Origin: Isoetes taiwanensis
Taxonomy: Eukaryota; Streptophyta; Lycopodiopsida; Isoetales; Isoetaceae
Direction of reading: 5' to 3'
DNA length: 64,000 bases
Assembly: GCA_021234155.1 (NCBI GenBank)
Contig: JAJEKV010000008.1
Span: forward strand, 18,137,922 to 18,201,921
The notes beneath the pieces were generated by a model. The model was given only the letters and a program-made list of their open reading frames with translations, did not search any database and was not told the DNA's origin. The position numbers were made by a program, and so were the translations under genes. This document shows positions 1 through 11,890 of this stretch, piece by piece (position 1 is the first letter of the stretch; each line of letters starts with the position of its first letter).

Positions 1-2
1 TT

Positions 3-530
3 GTTCCAAATATAGCAACTTTTGTACCTTTCAAAAGCATTTTAGAAGCAATGGGCATGCCCAGCAATATTGAATCATTGTGTTCAAAGGAATATAAGAG
101 TCAGTTGCTTGAGCTCACAATATATGCAATACTTTATGCTTATGCTGACATGCATCTAGAGGCCATGACCGTTTGTGGAGAGATTCTGGATGCTGGATTT
201 TCTCTTGATATTGTCGCCTGCAATGCGCTAATCTATGCCTTTGGTAATGCAGGGAAGTTTGATGATGCTTTTAAAGTGTTTTCAGAAATGAAGGCCAAGG
301 ACCTTGAACCTAATGAAGCAACATATACTAGCATAATCAATGCTTATAGCAAAGCAGGTTTGCTTGAAGGTGTTAGCAGAATGTTCAAACGTATGAAGAA
401 TGCTGGTTATGAACCTAGTATTACTACATACAAGACCGTAATAGAAGCATATAAAAATGCAGGCAGGATGGACTTGGCTGCAATGGTGTCACAGGAAATG
501 AATTTTGCTCGCTATATCAGTCAGCAATAA
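3..530 (+). CDS. P-class pentatricopeptide-repeat protein, C-terminal part (gene runs off the left edge)
   Basis: The frame is open from the first bases of the window and ends at TAA (528-530), so only the last ~175 residues are visible. At least four degenerate ~35-residue PPR units can be read: one beginning near IYAILYAYADMH, then NALIYAFGNAGKFDDAFKVF, TYTSIINAYSKAGLLEG and TYKTVIEAYKNAGRMDLAA. These are helix-turn-helix units that bind RNA in organelles in this family. The chain stops shortly after the last unit (ending ARYISQQ), with no E, E+ or DYW domain and no SMR domain. That makes it a P-class protein, a group usually involved in organellar RNA processing, stability or translation. 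The Met at 51 is internal, not a start. I do not recognise the orthologue. Codon use and the clean frame contrast with the broken element ORFs elsewhere, so this is probably a functional gene. Confidence 0.85.
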   Translation, partial: VPNIATFVPFKSILEAMGMPSNIESLCSKEYKSQLLELTIYAILYAYADMHLEAMTVCGEILDAGFSLDIVACNALIYAFGNAGKFDDAFKVFSEMKAKDLEPNEATYTSIINAYSKAGLLEGVSRMFKRMKNAGYEPSITTYKTVIEAYKNAGRMDLAAMVSQEMNFARYISQQ

Positions 531-2985
531 CTTATTAAACATCGGGGAGGAAAGCTGCTCATGATGAAGCCATCGCTGCCTTTTCACAACACTCCAAATC
601 ATGGATATGGGTTGGGCACTGTAATCTACTTGCCAAAATGCAACGTGCAAATGTATAATATATATAGCCAACTCTATCAGGTTGTTTCTGATGGCAGGCA
701 TTTTTGCACATTCATCAACTGTAGGTGGTTTACCAGGCTAAAGTCTAGCACCAAAATGAGAGTAGAATCTCTTGTTTGCTTCCACATTTACAGACATTTA
801 ACATACAATCAAAAAAGCTTCTTGAACAGAGTGATTTATGGACTGCCTGTCCATTCATATGCTGTTAAATGATGAAGCTCTTGCATTCATTTATCTGGAA
901 TGAGTTGTTTCTGTAAGCTGTTGATGAATGTCACAGCAAAAACATGGAAGAGCTCCTTGCTGTGATCCTTCCATTTTTTAACAGTGGATATTTGTGTTAA
1001 GAAAGTAAGCAAGGGCAATTGTACCATACAAGTTTTGGCCGAGCTGCCACAAGAGGTGAGTACAGGATATTCCTACGCTGCATCATGGTTCAGTTAGCCA
1101 GGGTCCCAGCTAGGCAGGAAGAGTAAAAAATTGTAATGAGAACAGAGGACGATAAAGGAGAATTTTTTTTTGAGAATTTGGTCTGGAGGCCTGTATTTTG
1201 GTATGCCAAGACAGCGAAGGTCGAAATTTTTTGTCTAAAATCAGATAGAGATAAAGCAGAACAACATGAGGAAGACATGAGATTGGGTAAAAAACAGGGG
1301 AATATTTTGTTATATCCTCCTTTTCGTTCATCCATCTCAAAAGATGTTTTGGTGTTTTGGTGCATTGGTTGAGATTGGGTAAAAAACAACGGAATATTTA
1401 GTTATATGCTCTTAGACCCCTAACACATTTTTGGGTTGCCTCTAAGGAGGGGCAAACCCTGGCTTATATAGTTTTGGCATATTTTAGGTATGCTAGTATA
1501 TGCCTGGAACATTCCAAAACCCTAACACATTTTTGTATAGTTGAATTCAAGTATAAGCAGGCATGTTCTACTCTTCCCTTACATCTCAATCGCTTTCATC
1601 TATGCTTGCGATTGCTTAACTAGATTTGAAGGTTTCTTTGAAGATATCTCAGAGTTTTTTTGAAGATATTGTATTTGTGATTGTCAAAAAATAACTAACT
1701 GTTGGAGGATTGCTAACTGCCTTTCTTTTGTTTTACTTTGATATACATTATAGTTTAAATGGGTTCTTTCCATATTCTTTCAGTGCATTGTGTGCTTTGG
1801 GGAGCATGTTCTATACACTAGAACTTGAATGCATAATGGGCAACCTTAATCTAATTTTCACACCAAAAAATAGATGCTCATAAATTGAATTGACAGTAAA
1901 AAAGACTACCCGAAACGGCTCCTTCGGAATCGAACCCAAATATTTCCACAAAGCCAAAAGATTGAAATCATACCTGGTATCTTTGTGTGCGCTCCACAAG
2001 TTGTCCAACATTCTGAATTTCGTAACCTGTGGGTTCTTGACCGTTTATTCATTCTATCTACACATGTAATCAACCCTTCTACAAAATGAAACATCATCTC
2101 GAACTAGAAATCACTATGACAAACAAAAATAGTGCAAGTGTGATGGCACCACATTTTAAAAAAGAGACATGTCTTATCAAACTAGGCAACAACTTCTTGC
2201 AGGTTCTTGGAAGCTTAAACAACAACAACCAAATTTTTCCTTTTTAAAAAATCATTCTGAATGGGTAGGGCAATCTGTTTTTAAACAACAGGGCAGTAGT
2301 ATAGAAATAGAAAACAAGTTTGCCAATAATGGAGTTTTCAAATGTTGGAGTCCATACTATTCCAAGGCATTTGATTCCAGCTTATGGAATCCAAAGCAGT
2401 CACAATAGATCTATTTCTCCTGCCATATCTGTCTGACTCCAGTAGTCTTTGCAACAAAATCAAGCACCTACTTAAAATAAGCTATTCAAATCTAAACTTA
2501 CATTTGAACAAATGGTTTGAGTTTTCTCCCTGCCTAAAGCTTGTCTTGCATAAAACACTGACTTTAGCAACAGATTATATCAGATATAAGGACAAACTCT
2601 ACAAATTTGATCCAATCATCTTCAAACCTGGACAATGATTATAGGGAATCCAAAAATAAAACAACAACAAGAAACAGTCAGTTAAGCTCTGTTTTCCAGA
2701 TTTGGACAAAAAAATAATTGTATAAACCATCTTCAGAAGAAGAATTTCTTACCAGATTGAAGGCATAGATGACAAGCAGCCTCGAAAAAAAAAGGGGGGG
2801 TGGGGGGGACTAGCGAAGAGGCGCAACCGAAGGCTTGGGCAATTTTAGATTTAGATTTGTTTTGCTTTTGATTAGGTTACATTGTTGAGGAAAACATTTA
2901 ATAGGCAAGTTATCTGGGTCCTTGCAAGTGTCATCTCTATTTAAGCATGGTATGAAGTCGGTCGCCTGTCCTGAATTTCAGGCAA
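531..2985. other. PPR gene 3' flank and AT-rich intergenic sequence
   Basis: The first few hundred bases are probably the 3' untranslated region of the PPR gene. No convincing coding region follows. An A-run then G-run (about 2787-2810) is the only low-complexity landmark. Short open frames on either strand show no family resemblance. Confidence 0.5.
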
Positions 2986-2998
2986 AATTTTTACTCTC

Positions 2999-3560
2999 CC
3001 GTTGGAATGTGTCTACATGGGAGAAGGTCGCATGAAATTTGCCTCTTATGGTGGAGGTTGGTATTACAGAAAGGCTACCTTGGGGCTGTCACGAAAATAT
3101 TCACAAAGGCAAGCACTTTGTCAACTCAGTATATCACCTCCTCTTAGCACCACAGTCCCTCCCGTTGCCAGATGGGTGGTGCATAGAGCTACAGGTTCCA
3201 CAACCCAATTCGAGTCATACATGGCACTGACTTTGCGATAAGTTGCTCCATCCTAAAGTTCCTGTACTTTGTTATCCACAAATGCCTGCATGCTAATGCC
3301 TATTGACATCTTATGACCCTTATATATCTGTAGTATGCATGCTCTGTCTTTCAGACATTGAGACCCTTGAGCATTATCTTTTTCATTGTCCAGAGGCTCA
3401 ACCGGCATGGTACTGGCTACAAGATTTATTTAATAGCGCACTGTACATGTAGCCCACCTTGCAATCACATGTCCATTTTGCCATGATTGTGATCATCTCA
3501 AAACATCCTACCTTTCCTCAAAGATGCCAGAGTGTAGCATGCTGCAACAATAGTGACGAA
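2999..3560 (+). pseudogene. LINE C-terminal (zf-RVT-like) remnant
   Basis: Around 3355-3425 the plus strand reads ETLEHYLFHCPEAQPAWYWL. This is the pattern of the zinc-binding region found after the reverse transcriptase of plant L1-type LINEs (a Cys followed by an Ala-Trp pair). The preceding ~350 bases give scattered matching pieces in shifting frames. No intact frame remains. The fragment lies head-on to the minus-strand reverse-transcriptase fragments immediately to its right. Confidence 0.45.
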
Positions 3561-3577
3561 GGTCACTATAGTTAATT

Positions 3578-3970
3578 CTACTCCAAAGAGGAGAGATCTA
3601 ATGATATCGTCGCATAACATTGAGGATACAATTTGGCAGTTTTTAGGTTTTCACTATTCTCAGTGTTAGTGACCAGAAAGAGGAATGTGTCATCTGCATA
3701 TTGAGTGCAAACTTCTTTTGTGCCATCCTCCATCACGAGACGCTGAAGAAGCTCCTCTATTGTTGCAACAATAAAGCCTCCACGATAATTGTGAAAAGCA
3801 ATGGCACTAGAGGGCATCCCTCACGAATACCACGACCAAATTGGCACTAAAGGGCATCCCTCACGAATACCACGACCAAATAAGAAACCTCTGACAGCTC
3901 ACCATGGAACAAAATAGTCATCTGAGTAGAGACATACAACTTCATAACATTTGATATGAACTTGCCCAAA
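3578..3970 (-). pseudogene. L1-type LINE reverse-transcriptase fragment (YADD region)
   Basis: The minus strand encodes CTQYADDTFLFL, the catalytic YADD box of LINE reverse transcriptase. Upstream in the reading direction are pieces resembling the segment that precedes it (a RGIREGCPL-like stretch), in other frames. A 40-bp tandem duplication (3801-3880) sits inside and breaks the frame. It is the inner half of a LINE whose upstream half is at 4745-5164. Confidence 0.55.
3801..3880. repeat. 40-bp tandem duplication inside the LINE fragment
   Basis: 3801-3840 and 3841-3880 are the same 40-bp unit with only a few differences (atggcactagag versus ttggcactaaag at the start, then identical to ...cacgaccaaa). 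It is a recent local duplication. Confidence 0.9.
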
Positions 3971-3984
3971 TCCTAATCTGAGCA

Positions 3985-4740
3985 TGCATAGTATGGAAAA
4001 AATAAGTGGCTATTAATAGCCAAATGGCAATTTTTTAAGGGGAAGTTTTGCGACGAATTTTATGAAGGAAGATTTCTTTTAAAAAAATAGAGAATAGCCA
4101 TAGTTAAAACAAGTTTCCATTATTTTTTTAGGATTAGCCAAACTATTTTTGCAAAAACGGATTCTTTATATTATAATATTTATATATTAAATCATTAATG
4201 GCCAAATAAAACTGAATTCTTATTAAAGATTTTGACATATCCCTATCTACCATCATCAGTTGATAGTAGTTTTTCAAACTATGGATTTCTATTACATATA
4301 CCATATATGCATCTTAAAAAAGAAATAAGAAATGGCCAATATCCATCTAGATGCCCGAGTTGGTTGCATAACATCTGCCTGGTTAGAGACAAGTGCAATT
4401 CGATCACTATATCTAGAAGGGTGTTGTTGCATTGAATGTAGTTCAGATATGGATGTTATAAGCTATGTTGTTAAAAGTTTTTTAATATCATTGTATGTTC
4501 CATGATTGTTGATTATTATTTGTAACTGTAGTACAATATGTCTAATGCGCTACAGAATTTAATTTTTTGCTTTTTCTAGTTAGAGAAAATAGCCGAGTGT
4601 TCAAAGAAATACTTAATTCAAAAATTTCGTCAAGTTCAAATACATAAATATAATGATAAAGATAACTTTAGCCAAATATATATCATAAAATACGGTAAGA
4701 TCTTGAAAAATAGCCAAACTATTTTTTATGAGAAAATATA
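3985..4740. other. AT-rich insert or spacer between LINE halves
   Basis: This is AT-rich sequence with no LINE resemblance, lying between two pieces of minus-strand LINE reverse transcriptase. It may be an insertion into the LINE, but I see no clear terminal repeats or target duplication. Confidence 0.35.
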
Positions 4741-4744
4741 TAGT

Positions 4745-5164
4745 ATGCCTAATTATTTCCCTGATGCGTAGATGCATGAACTCCCAGTCATAAGCCTTCG
4801 CAAAATCAAGCTTACACAACATGAAGGTTTTGTCAACGTGCCCAGTATATTGCCTCGATAAATAGCAGCTACATTACTCAAAATACATCACTTTAGAAGA
4901 AATTTTAATTGAGTTGTAGAGATGGACTCAGCCAATATGTCCTTCAGTTGCTCTGCAAAAGCCATGCTAAAGATCTTATACACGGATGACAACAAGTTGA
5001 TTGGTCACGAGTCTGAAATAGTCTGAGGATCTTGGATCTTGGGGATGAGTGGAAGCACCTGCGTTCAAAATTCCATCCAAAACAATAGATTGATGAAAGT
5101 CACACAAAGTATTATACACATTCGACTCAACCACTTCCAAATCCGCACTCTTGTCCCTTGTCAA
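4745..5164 (-). pseudogene. L1-type LINE reverse-transcriptase fragment (upstream part)
   Basis: Read on the minus strand, this gives a stretch containing LCDFHQSIVLDGILNA and then, after frameshifts, LCKLDFAKAYDWEFMHL. The latter is the (K)xDFxKAYD box with the first catalytic Asp of LINE reverse transcriptases. The order (this piece, then YADD at 3578-3970) is correct for one minus-strand LINE. Stops and frameshifts make it a dead copy. Confidence 0.55.
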
Positions 5165-5375
5165 ATCACTTGATAAGGATGTAGCGGCGAAATCTATTGG
5201 TGTGAGTGAATGCGACTGCTATATCATGACTCCATGGTATAAGGACACCAACTTTTGTCGAGTCAGCTGCTACTACAAATACGACATTTTCTATCAACCA
5301 CAAAGCTATCTTTTGCACCCATTCTACTTGTACTTATTTCCTTGTAAATAATAAAAATCTGAATTCAACATAGTA

Positions 5376-5790
5376 CACTACAAAAACGTTGCCCTGTTAC
5401 GACGTCTATTACGACGTCCAGACGTCGTTTGAACGTCGATGAACGACGCCAAAAAGTCGATAAACGACGCCTATAACGACGTCTGCACGTCGTTTTACGA
5501 CGCGGACGCGTCGCTATACGCGTCGCAACGGCGTCGTCTTAAAGCGACGACGTCACGTCGTTCAACGACGCCACGTACATGTGGTCGCCCCCGACCGGCC
5601 AAGGCGGCGGACGTGGCGTCGGCGGCGATGGTTGGCGGCGTGGCGAGCCACGTGTTTGGCGTCGTTTAACGGCGTCGCCATTCGCGTATAGCGACCACTG
5701 GCCGGGCCGGCGGCGGCGTGGCGTTGCATGGCGACCACGCATTACGTCGTCGTTAACGGCGTCGTACAAAAGCACATTAACGGCGTTTAC
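5376..5790. repeat. CACTA left terminus and subterminal repeat region
   Basis: It starts CACTACAAAAACGTTGCCC and continues with many direct and inverted copies of short motifs such as TTACGACGTC, ACGTCGTT and AACGACGCC. The stretch is sharply GC-rich against AT-rich flanks. It then gives way to a poly-T/AT block at about 5800. Confidence 0.7.
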
Positions 5791-6063
5791 GCGTGTATTA
5801 AAAAAATTTTTTTTTTTATTTTTTTTATTTTATTTTTATAAATTGAAAAAAATAAAAATAATACATGAAGTTAATACATTTAATATTAAAGCCTATAAAA
5901 TGAATTTAACCAATAAAGAAATATAAGATTTTAACGTCATTAAATGATGTCGCTTAAATATATTAAAAAAATACAAAAATAAATGAAGCCCCAATTTTTT
6001 TAGCTAAATACATTAATCAATAAATTAAGCTAAATACATTAATCAATACATTAAGCATATTGA

Positions 6064-6420
6064 AAATTAAATGCTTACCTGGTACAAGGTGGCAAAGTTG
6101 TTTTGCACAAACAACGCATTTGCTAGGAGTGTACATGCAAAACAATAAATTCAATGATTAGTAAAATATTAGTATAAATAAACAACTTAAAGGAAAAAAA
6201 AAAAAATATGGAAAATCAATGGGGAGGGTGGTTTCAATGGCGTCCCCTTCTTGGATAACAATTTAACCTAAATAAAGCATTAGTATTTTATTAGCGTATT
6301 GAAAAAATTAAATCCTTACCGGAAGAGGTGCCAAGTTGTTTTGCAAGAACAACACATTTTTGCTAGGAGTGTACATGCAAAACAAAAATTCAATGATTAG
6401 AAAGAAATAGTATAAAAAAA
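6064..6420. repeat. Direct duplication, ~240-bp period, in the CACTA-like element
   Basis: A segment holding gttttgcacaaacaacgcat and gctaggagtgtacatgcaaa at 6064-6180 recurs with small changes at 6306-6420. There is no coding sense in either copy. Confidence 0.75.
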
Positions 6421-6478
6421 CTAATAAGGAAAAATTTTGGAAAGAAGAAGGGTCTCGTCTTTTAACGACGTCTTCTTA

Positions 6479-6735
6479 GATGGAAAAAAAATTAGAAGAA
6501 GAATGGAAGAATTCCGAAGAAGAAAAGGCTAAGAAGAAGAGGAGGAACCCGAAATGGGGAGGAAGAATACTGAAGAAGATGAAGGCGCAAGAGGAGGATT
6601 AAGAGTAAGAATTTGAATAAGAGGAGGAAGAAGTAGTATAAGAGGAGGAAGAATCGAAGAAGAAGATGACAAAGGGAATGGAAGAATATGTATGGAAGAA
6701 GGATGCAAGAATGGAAGAAGAAGAATGAAGGTTGA
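6479..6735. repeat. GA-rich low-complexity tract
   Basis: This is an imperfect purine tract (aagaagaa, ggaggaag units) of about 250 bases. The Phe/Leu/Ser-rich open frames on the opposite strand are artefacts of this composition. Confidence 0.8.
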
Positions 6736-6954
6736 AGGAAGAACAAACAACAAATACAAAAGCCCTAAATCTACCCAAAAACAAGTTTAGATTCAAAAAC
6801 GAGTTGGTTGATCCGTGCACATACCTTATGAAGCTTGTCTTACACTTAGAATAGACCCCAAAGTAGATCTACCAAAATCGCCTCAAAAATGCTCCTCCAT
6901 AAGCTTTTGCTTGCTCGAAAATAAGCGGCGGGATTACCGCACATTTTTCGATTT

Positions 6955-7065
6955 AAATCATTGTGTCGTCGTTTTAACGGCGTCGTGACGTCGTTAAACG
7001 ACGCACAAAACGTTGTTGAACGACGTTTATAACGACGTTTTTTTTTTTACGACGACTTAATACAT
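6955..7065. repeat. Subterminal-type motif cluster inside the element
   Basis: A short cluster of GTCGTTTTAACGGCGTCG, AACGACGC and AACGACGTTT motifs like those at the termini. It may be an internal regulatory array or the scar of a truncated second CACTA end; no CACTA terminus is visible after it. Confidence 0.6.
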
Positions 7066-7395
7066 GTACACTTGATACATGGGTTTATTTAACTGGATAG
7101 GGGCTTATTTGACTTGTTACACCACCATGAGAATGTTCAATGTTTTGTGGTACATCCGTTGAGCTATGAGGTATATAATACGATGATGATAACTAGTAAT
7201 ACCGTACCTGCTATGATAACTAATACCTTACCAACATGCAAAGATGTAGTTTATCTTAAAATTTTATTTTGTTAGATTTAAAAAGGTTAGGTTTCCACCA
7301 ATAGTATATGTAGCTACGTGTTCGTTTGTACAAGAAATTTAATACGTCCTACGGCGCATTGTTCCAGTTTCAGCATGTTCCAGTTTCAGCATGTT

Positions 7396-7595
7396 CTTTT
7401 AGATTATTTTGAGATTTTCTTGAGATTCCCTTAGATTTCCAAGGATTTTTGCCCGATTCCTCTAGATTCTCTTGAGTGTTGCCGTCAAGATTCTTCAGAT
7501 TCCCTTAGATTCTCTGAACATCAACCTTAAATTTTATCAGATTCCCTTAGATTCTCTCAGATTTTATGAGATCCCTGTAGATTCTATGGAGATTC
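7396..7595. repeat. Degenerate minisatellite (AGATTCCCTTAGATTCTCT-type units)
   Basis: Variants of agattccctt and agattctct recur about every 12-20 bases over ~200 bases. It contributes the IPLDSLRFYEIP-type repeats in the plus-strand frame at 7472-7768, which I regard as non-coding. Confidence 0.7.
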
Positions 7596-8466
7596 CCTCG
7601 GAGTTCGGAATATGGCATGTGATAGGCACATATTTTTTAGATTCATACTCCAAATGGGTGAAGTGCAAAAAGCTCGGTACACAGGATATGCCCTCAAAAA
7701 CTGAAAAAACAGGGGGCAATATTTTTTGGCACTGTGCCTCCAGATGCACGTTCATTGTGGGCTTCTAAATGACAGAAAGAATGGTGGCACTTGATGTTAT
7801 TACTATATGAAGCTGCAATTGAATCTGCAAAATATGTTTTGTGAAAGCATTTTGAATGAGTTCGAACACCATAGACAAAAAACAACTGTCATATTGAGAA
7901 GCTTTTCAAACCTTCTAATATGCTCCAAAAACTTCTAAGCTATAATTTACGTAACCGTGGCTAATCTATTGCTTTAAAGGTATTTAAAATAATGTCCAAT
8001 GCATGTAGGCATCGAGGCTATTCCCTTAAAGAACAATTTAGCTTTTCATGGTAAAGTGCGAGCACCCGATAAGTGGGTGGCTTATTAACACCGATTTAGA
8101 GAGTGAATCTGGAGAAACACGATGTGTCTTGCCGATTTGGCAGACTGACTTGATTGATGCCTCGTGACCGTCATGTAGCCAGGTGAATCTGACACAGGAA
8201 GGAAGTGGTACAAATTCCATTTGTTCGTCCACAATTTTTCAATCAAGGAAATATGCTATCATGCATGAATCCCATGACTAACCACTCTCACATTCATATG
8301 ACTTAACAATTTATATTTGGTCACTCTTAAGGGCATGAAGAATGGTGCTAATTTTTATTTTTAACCTATTTGGATATGTTTGATATTGGACACACCAAGT
8401 ACATGCATGTAATGCTTAGAATATTATAGGCATATGGAGTGGCAAGGCCACTTGGGCAATAGAACT

Positions 8467-8482
8467 TGCAATATGATTTTAT

Positions 8483-8514
<32 letters not shown>

Positions 8515-8592
8515 GAGAATATGATTTTATCTTACGGAATTTAACGTTTGAAATGAAACTTGCAATATGATTTTATTTTGGGGAATTTAACG
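8467..8592. repeat. Poly-T tract and flanking short duplication
   Basis: A run of about 30 T (around 8485-8514) is followed by two close copies of cttgcaatatgattttat and aatttaacgt. Another ttgcaatatgattttatct precedes the T-run. Repeat copies flanking a T-run could mark a short retroposed insertion, but nothing coding is attached. Confidence 0.6.
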
Positions 8593-9330
8593 TCTGGAAA
8601 TGTTGAAGATACCTGTATGTATTTGGTCGTTGCCTTTATGAATAGCAAGAATGTAAGGCAAAATCTAATGGGATTTCCACGGTTGATGTCAAAATTAATC
8701 AAGAATTCAAAGCATCTTGAAGCAAGATTGGCTGGCTCATCTTATTCCTAAAAACATGCTTCAATGTTTATATCCACGAATCTATTAAATTCTGTTCATT
8801 TTTTGTTTGAATTGGCTTCAAATACAGGTAAAGAGATTCGCAGATAGGGTTTCATCTTTGTGTTAAATTCGGTCTTCAGATCTCTATTTATCTAAAATGG
8901 AACCAATCCAAAAACAAAAATGTGAAAAATCTGGCCTTTTTCTGCACAACATTCATCCTTTTTGCTATGGCAAATTCAAATTCTCAAAGAAAAGTTATGT
9001 CACAGACAAATAGTCCTCAACATCAAAACTGGAAACGCCACCAAGCATTTTATACAAAAAAAGGAACGTCAGGGCCATGTTCACCTTTGTATGCCAATCA
9101 ATCAACAAATATATATTCCAGTTGCTTTCGTGTAAGTATAAGCACTTTTCTATCTGCTTGCATGCTCTGGATTTCTGTAGGCCTATCCAAATTCGCCCAA
9201 ATCCGGCATAGCCCAAAAGTTAAAACCGCGTTGGGTTCGAATTTAATCACTGAATGGGTTAATGAAAACGACCCTTGTCTATATTTAAAAGCTATGAACA
9301 AAATATCTATGGAAGGGGAAACTTCCGGCG

Positions 9331-9405
9331 GAGGAGGTTTCTGGGAAGAAACCACGGCGCGCCGAAGCGGGCGGCGCGCCAGTGGTTTCTTCCAGAAACC
9401 TCCTC
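9331..9405. repeat. Near-perfect GC-rich inverted repeat (hairpin)
   Basis: The left arm 9331-9363 and right arm 9373-9405 pair along their whole length (~32 bp) apart from two one-base bulges. The loop is 9 bases (gaagcgggc). The inner ends of both arms are GGCGCGCC. A transcript would fold into a stable stem-loop of small-RNA-precursor size. It could also be the junction of a palindromic insertion. Confidence 0.85.
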
Positions 9406-9428
9406 GCGAGCGGATTTCCGCCCGGCCA

Positions 9429-10058
9429 GAACCTTTAGGGACCTAGAAATTTCCTGTAATCCTGTGATCCGTGTTCGTATTTGTGATTCCCGTTCTTGAT
9501 CTTTTGAGATTTGTAGAAGCGAATCAAGCAGATCTGTTCAAATTTGAAGAATGAATCAAGCAAGGACAAGAAACGTCCGGCGATTATGAGAATGGGAAGA
9601 AATAGCTCAAAAGCGAGGGCAAATCCAGGTCTAATACTCTATAATGTAGATTTGCATGGAAAAAGGAGTTAAATCGGGAGTAGCGACTTTTGATCATCGC
9701 TACAAAACCGAAATAAACAAAGGAAAAGCACGATTTGCATGCAGGGGAAGCCTGTTCCGGTGATAATCCTCTTTTCTTTCCCTAAATTTCCTTTGAGCCG
9801 AGCCGCAGAGTTCCAAATCCGCCAGGTTAGAAGCATGATCTTGTCGGACTGCATAAAAGTCTTGTTAAAAGCAAAGCTCGTCTTGCAAAAGCCTGTTCGG
9901 CGAGGACAAAGGCGTGATTTCGGGCTGTTACGGCAAAGCTTCGTGGCTTAAAGCCGCTTTTTGGCGCCACCAGATGCGCCACCAAAAATTTAGACTCAAA
10001 GTTACCTAAAAAAAATCGACACTGAAATCCACGGAAATTTCCAGGTCCCTAAGGTTAC
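9429..10058. repeat. ~630-bp segment bounded by a ~24-bp inverted repeat
   Basis: The sequence acctttagggacctagaaat near 9430 recurs inverted near 10034-10057 (ggaaatttccaggtccctaa). The interior has no recognisable gene. It could be a small non-autonomous DNA element, but I could not define a target duplication. Confidence 0.45.
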
Positions 10059-11867
10059 GGCAACATCTACACAGCTGCCAGTTCTATTGCCTGAAGAAGC
10101 CTGCGAAATGGAAACCTCTACTGGAAAACTGGCTCTGTAGTAAATTGGCCAACACGAACAAAAGTTAAGGCAAGCTTTTACCGAAATCATTGTTTCTCCT
10201 TGTTAGAAGAACCCAGGTCCTTCTTTCTGAATGATCTTACTCTATAGATACTGTTTCCTCAATCCAATTGAAAGTTATGTCTACAACACAGCCAGACAGC
10301 CAGTTTCTCTGATCGAACAAACAGGAACTTGAAACACTTCAGATCCTTCAAGAGGAATTCGAAACTGTTGTTGTTCAAGCTGCCGTTAACAAAAGCTTTA
10401 AAACATAGTTAACAAAACTCAATACCTTGCACGAGGAGCCATGTCACTACCGAGAAACCCAACATGCCTTGACCGCTGCTTGAATAGGAAAACCCTCATT
10501 TCGATGTAAAGCTTTAGGCTTTTGAGCCATAGCAAAATAGGCCACTTAGAATACTTCAGTGAAGTGGCTTGAAAGCAAGAGGAAACCATCGCTGAATCAA
10601 AGCAGAAAGACAAAAGATAATATATTAGGCTAAAAGCATTCGAATGTCAAGAAAAGATCAGGCTCAGCAAATAGTGGGGCTCTATAAACCACAGGGCCCG
10701 GGTCTGCAACCAGGGCTCTGACATGGCATTCAATCAGGCCCCTGTTTTGCGGCCCGAAAATCAGGCCCATGGGCCTTACAAATCATTAGCAGAAAGATAA
10801 AGCTTGCCACAGAGCTCACTGCAGACACTAGAGTGGACGTCTCAGGATATCGAAGCGGATGTCGCGACCAAAGGAACTGCTTCAAAAATGTATGCAGCTA
10901 AAAATAAACTTAGAAATGGCGAGGAGCATAAATCTAACTCTTCAAGTTCCAAACCTGCAGAGTCGGCCTCTGAGGCAACACGACCAGAGCCAGCAAGTTT
11001 TTGGCTTACTAAATTTCTCAGATGTTCAAGCTGATCCGGCACTCATATGCAAACAAATAAATAAATGGATTCACAGGGCTATAACTCGGATCAATAGCTT
11101 AATTTCCAGATAAGCAAACATCGGAAGAGCCAAGATGTCCTAAAGCAATCTGTCAAATGACCAAGCCGCCATCAAATTCTGCATGGTTCAGCATGGTATG
11201 GCGGATGCTGACATTCTCAATGGCGCTGTCGACAGCCCATCTGCAAGAAAAAACCATAATTAATCACAAAGAAAGGCTATTAAAATGCGACAATAAACTA
11301 ATCGCAAAGGAGCTTACCGTTGCGCAGACTCTGCCGGTTCTTCTTAAATAGGTGCAAACACAACCTTCTACGATGTTCTAGAATTGATTAGAACATTTGA
11401 AAGCACGAAGTTCCACCATTCTAGAACATCCTAGAATGCCTTGCAATAACGGTGCCATTAGTTCCTTGCGACTTAACAATAAAAAAAACAAACAAATATT
11501 AAACAATGGAAGAAAGGAGAGTTGGTTAAGGGGTACGTGTGGGAACTATGATACCACAAGTTCAATCCTCCCATAATACAAAAAAAATTTTGTCCAAAAG
11601 TGAGAGATCCCCAAACAAACGAACGGCTAAGATCGGCCACCAGAGCACCACCAAGAACCTTCCGGAAGCCACCAGGTCCGATGGCTGAGATCGCACGGGA
11701 GCAAACCGACGAACGATCAGGATCACATCAACTTGGACCGTAGGATCGCGTCTACACGGATTATATGTAAACTCCCAGGCTGTAGGATACGTCCCAAAGC
11801 CACGTGAGCCGTCGGATCTCGAACAGACGGCTGGATAAGCGCGACAAACATAAGAACATATATAGAG

Positions 11868-11890
11868 TAGATAGATAGATAGATAGATAT
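11868..11890. repeat. (TAGA)n microsatellite
   Basis: Five tandem TAGA units. Confidence 0.95.

Noticed and set aside
5439-5926. Arg/Ala/Pro-rich frames in the CACTA left end
   Set aside because: They arise from the repeated ACGACGTC/GGCGTCG motifs and are unlike any protein family.
6492-6820. Phe/Leu/Ser-rich frames that look like membrane proteins
   Set aside because: They are the complement of a GA-rich low-complexity tract.
8922-9446. 174-codon plus-strand frame with a hydrophobic N-terminus
   Set aside because: It runs into the hairpin at 9331-9405, has no family resemblance and lies in element DNA with no other coding sign.
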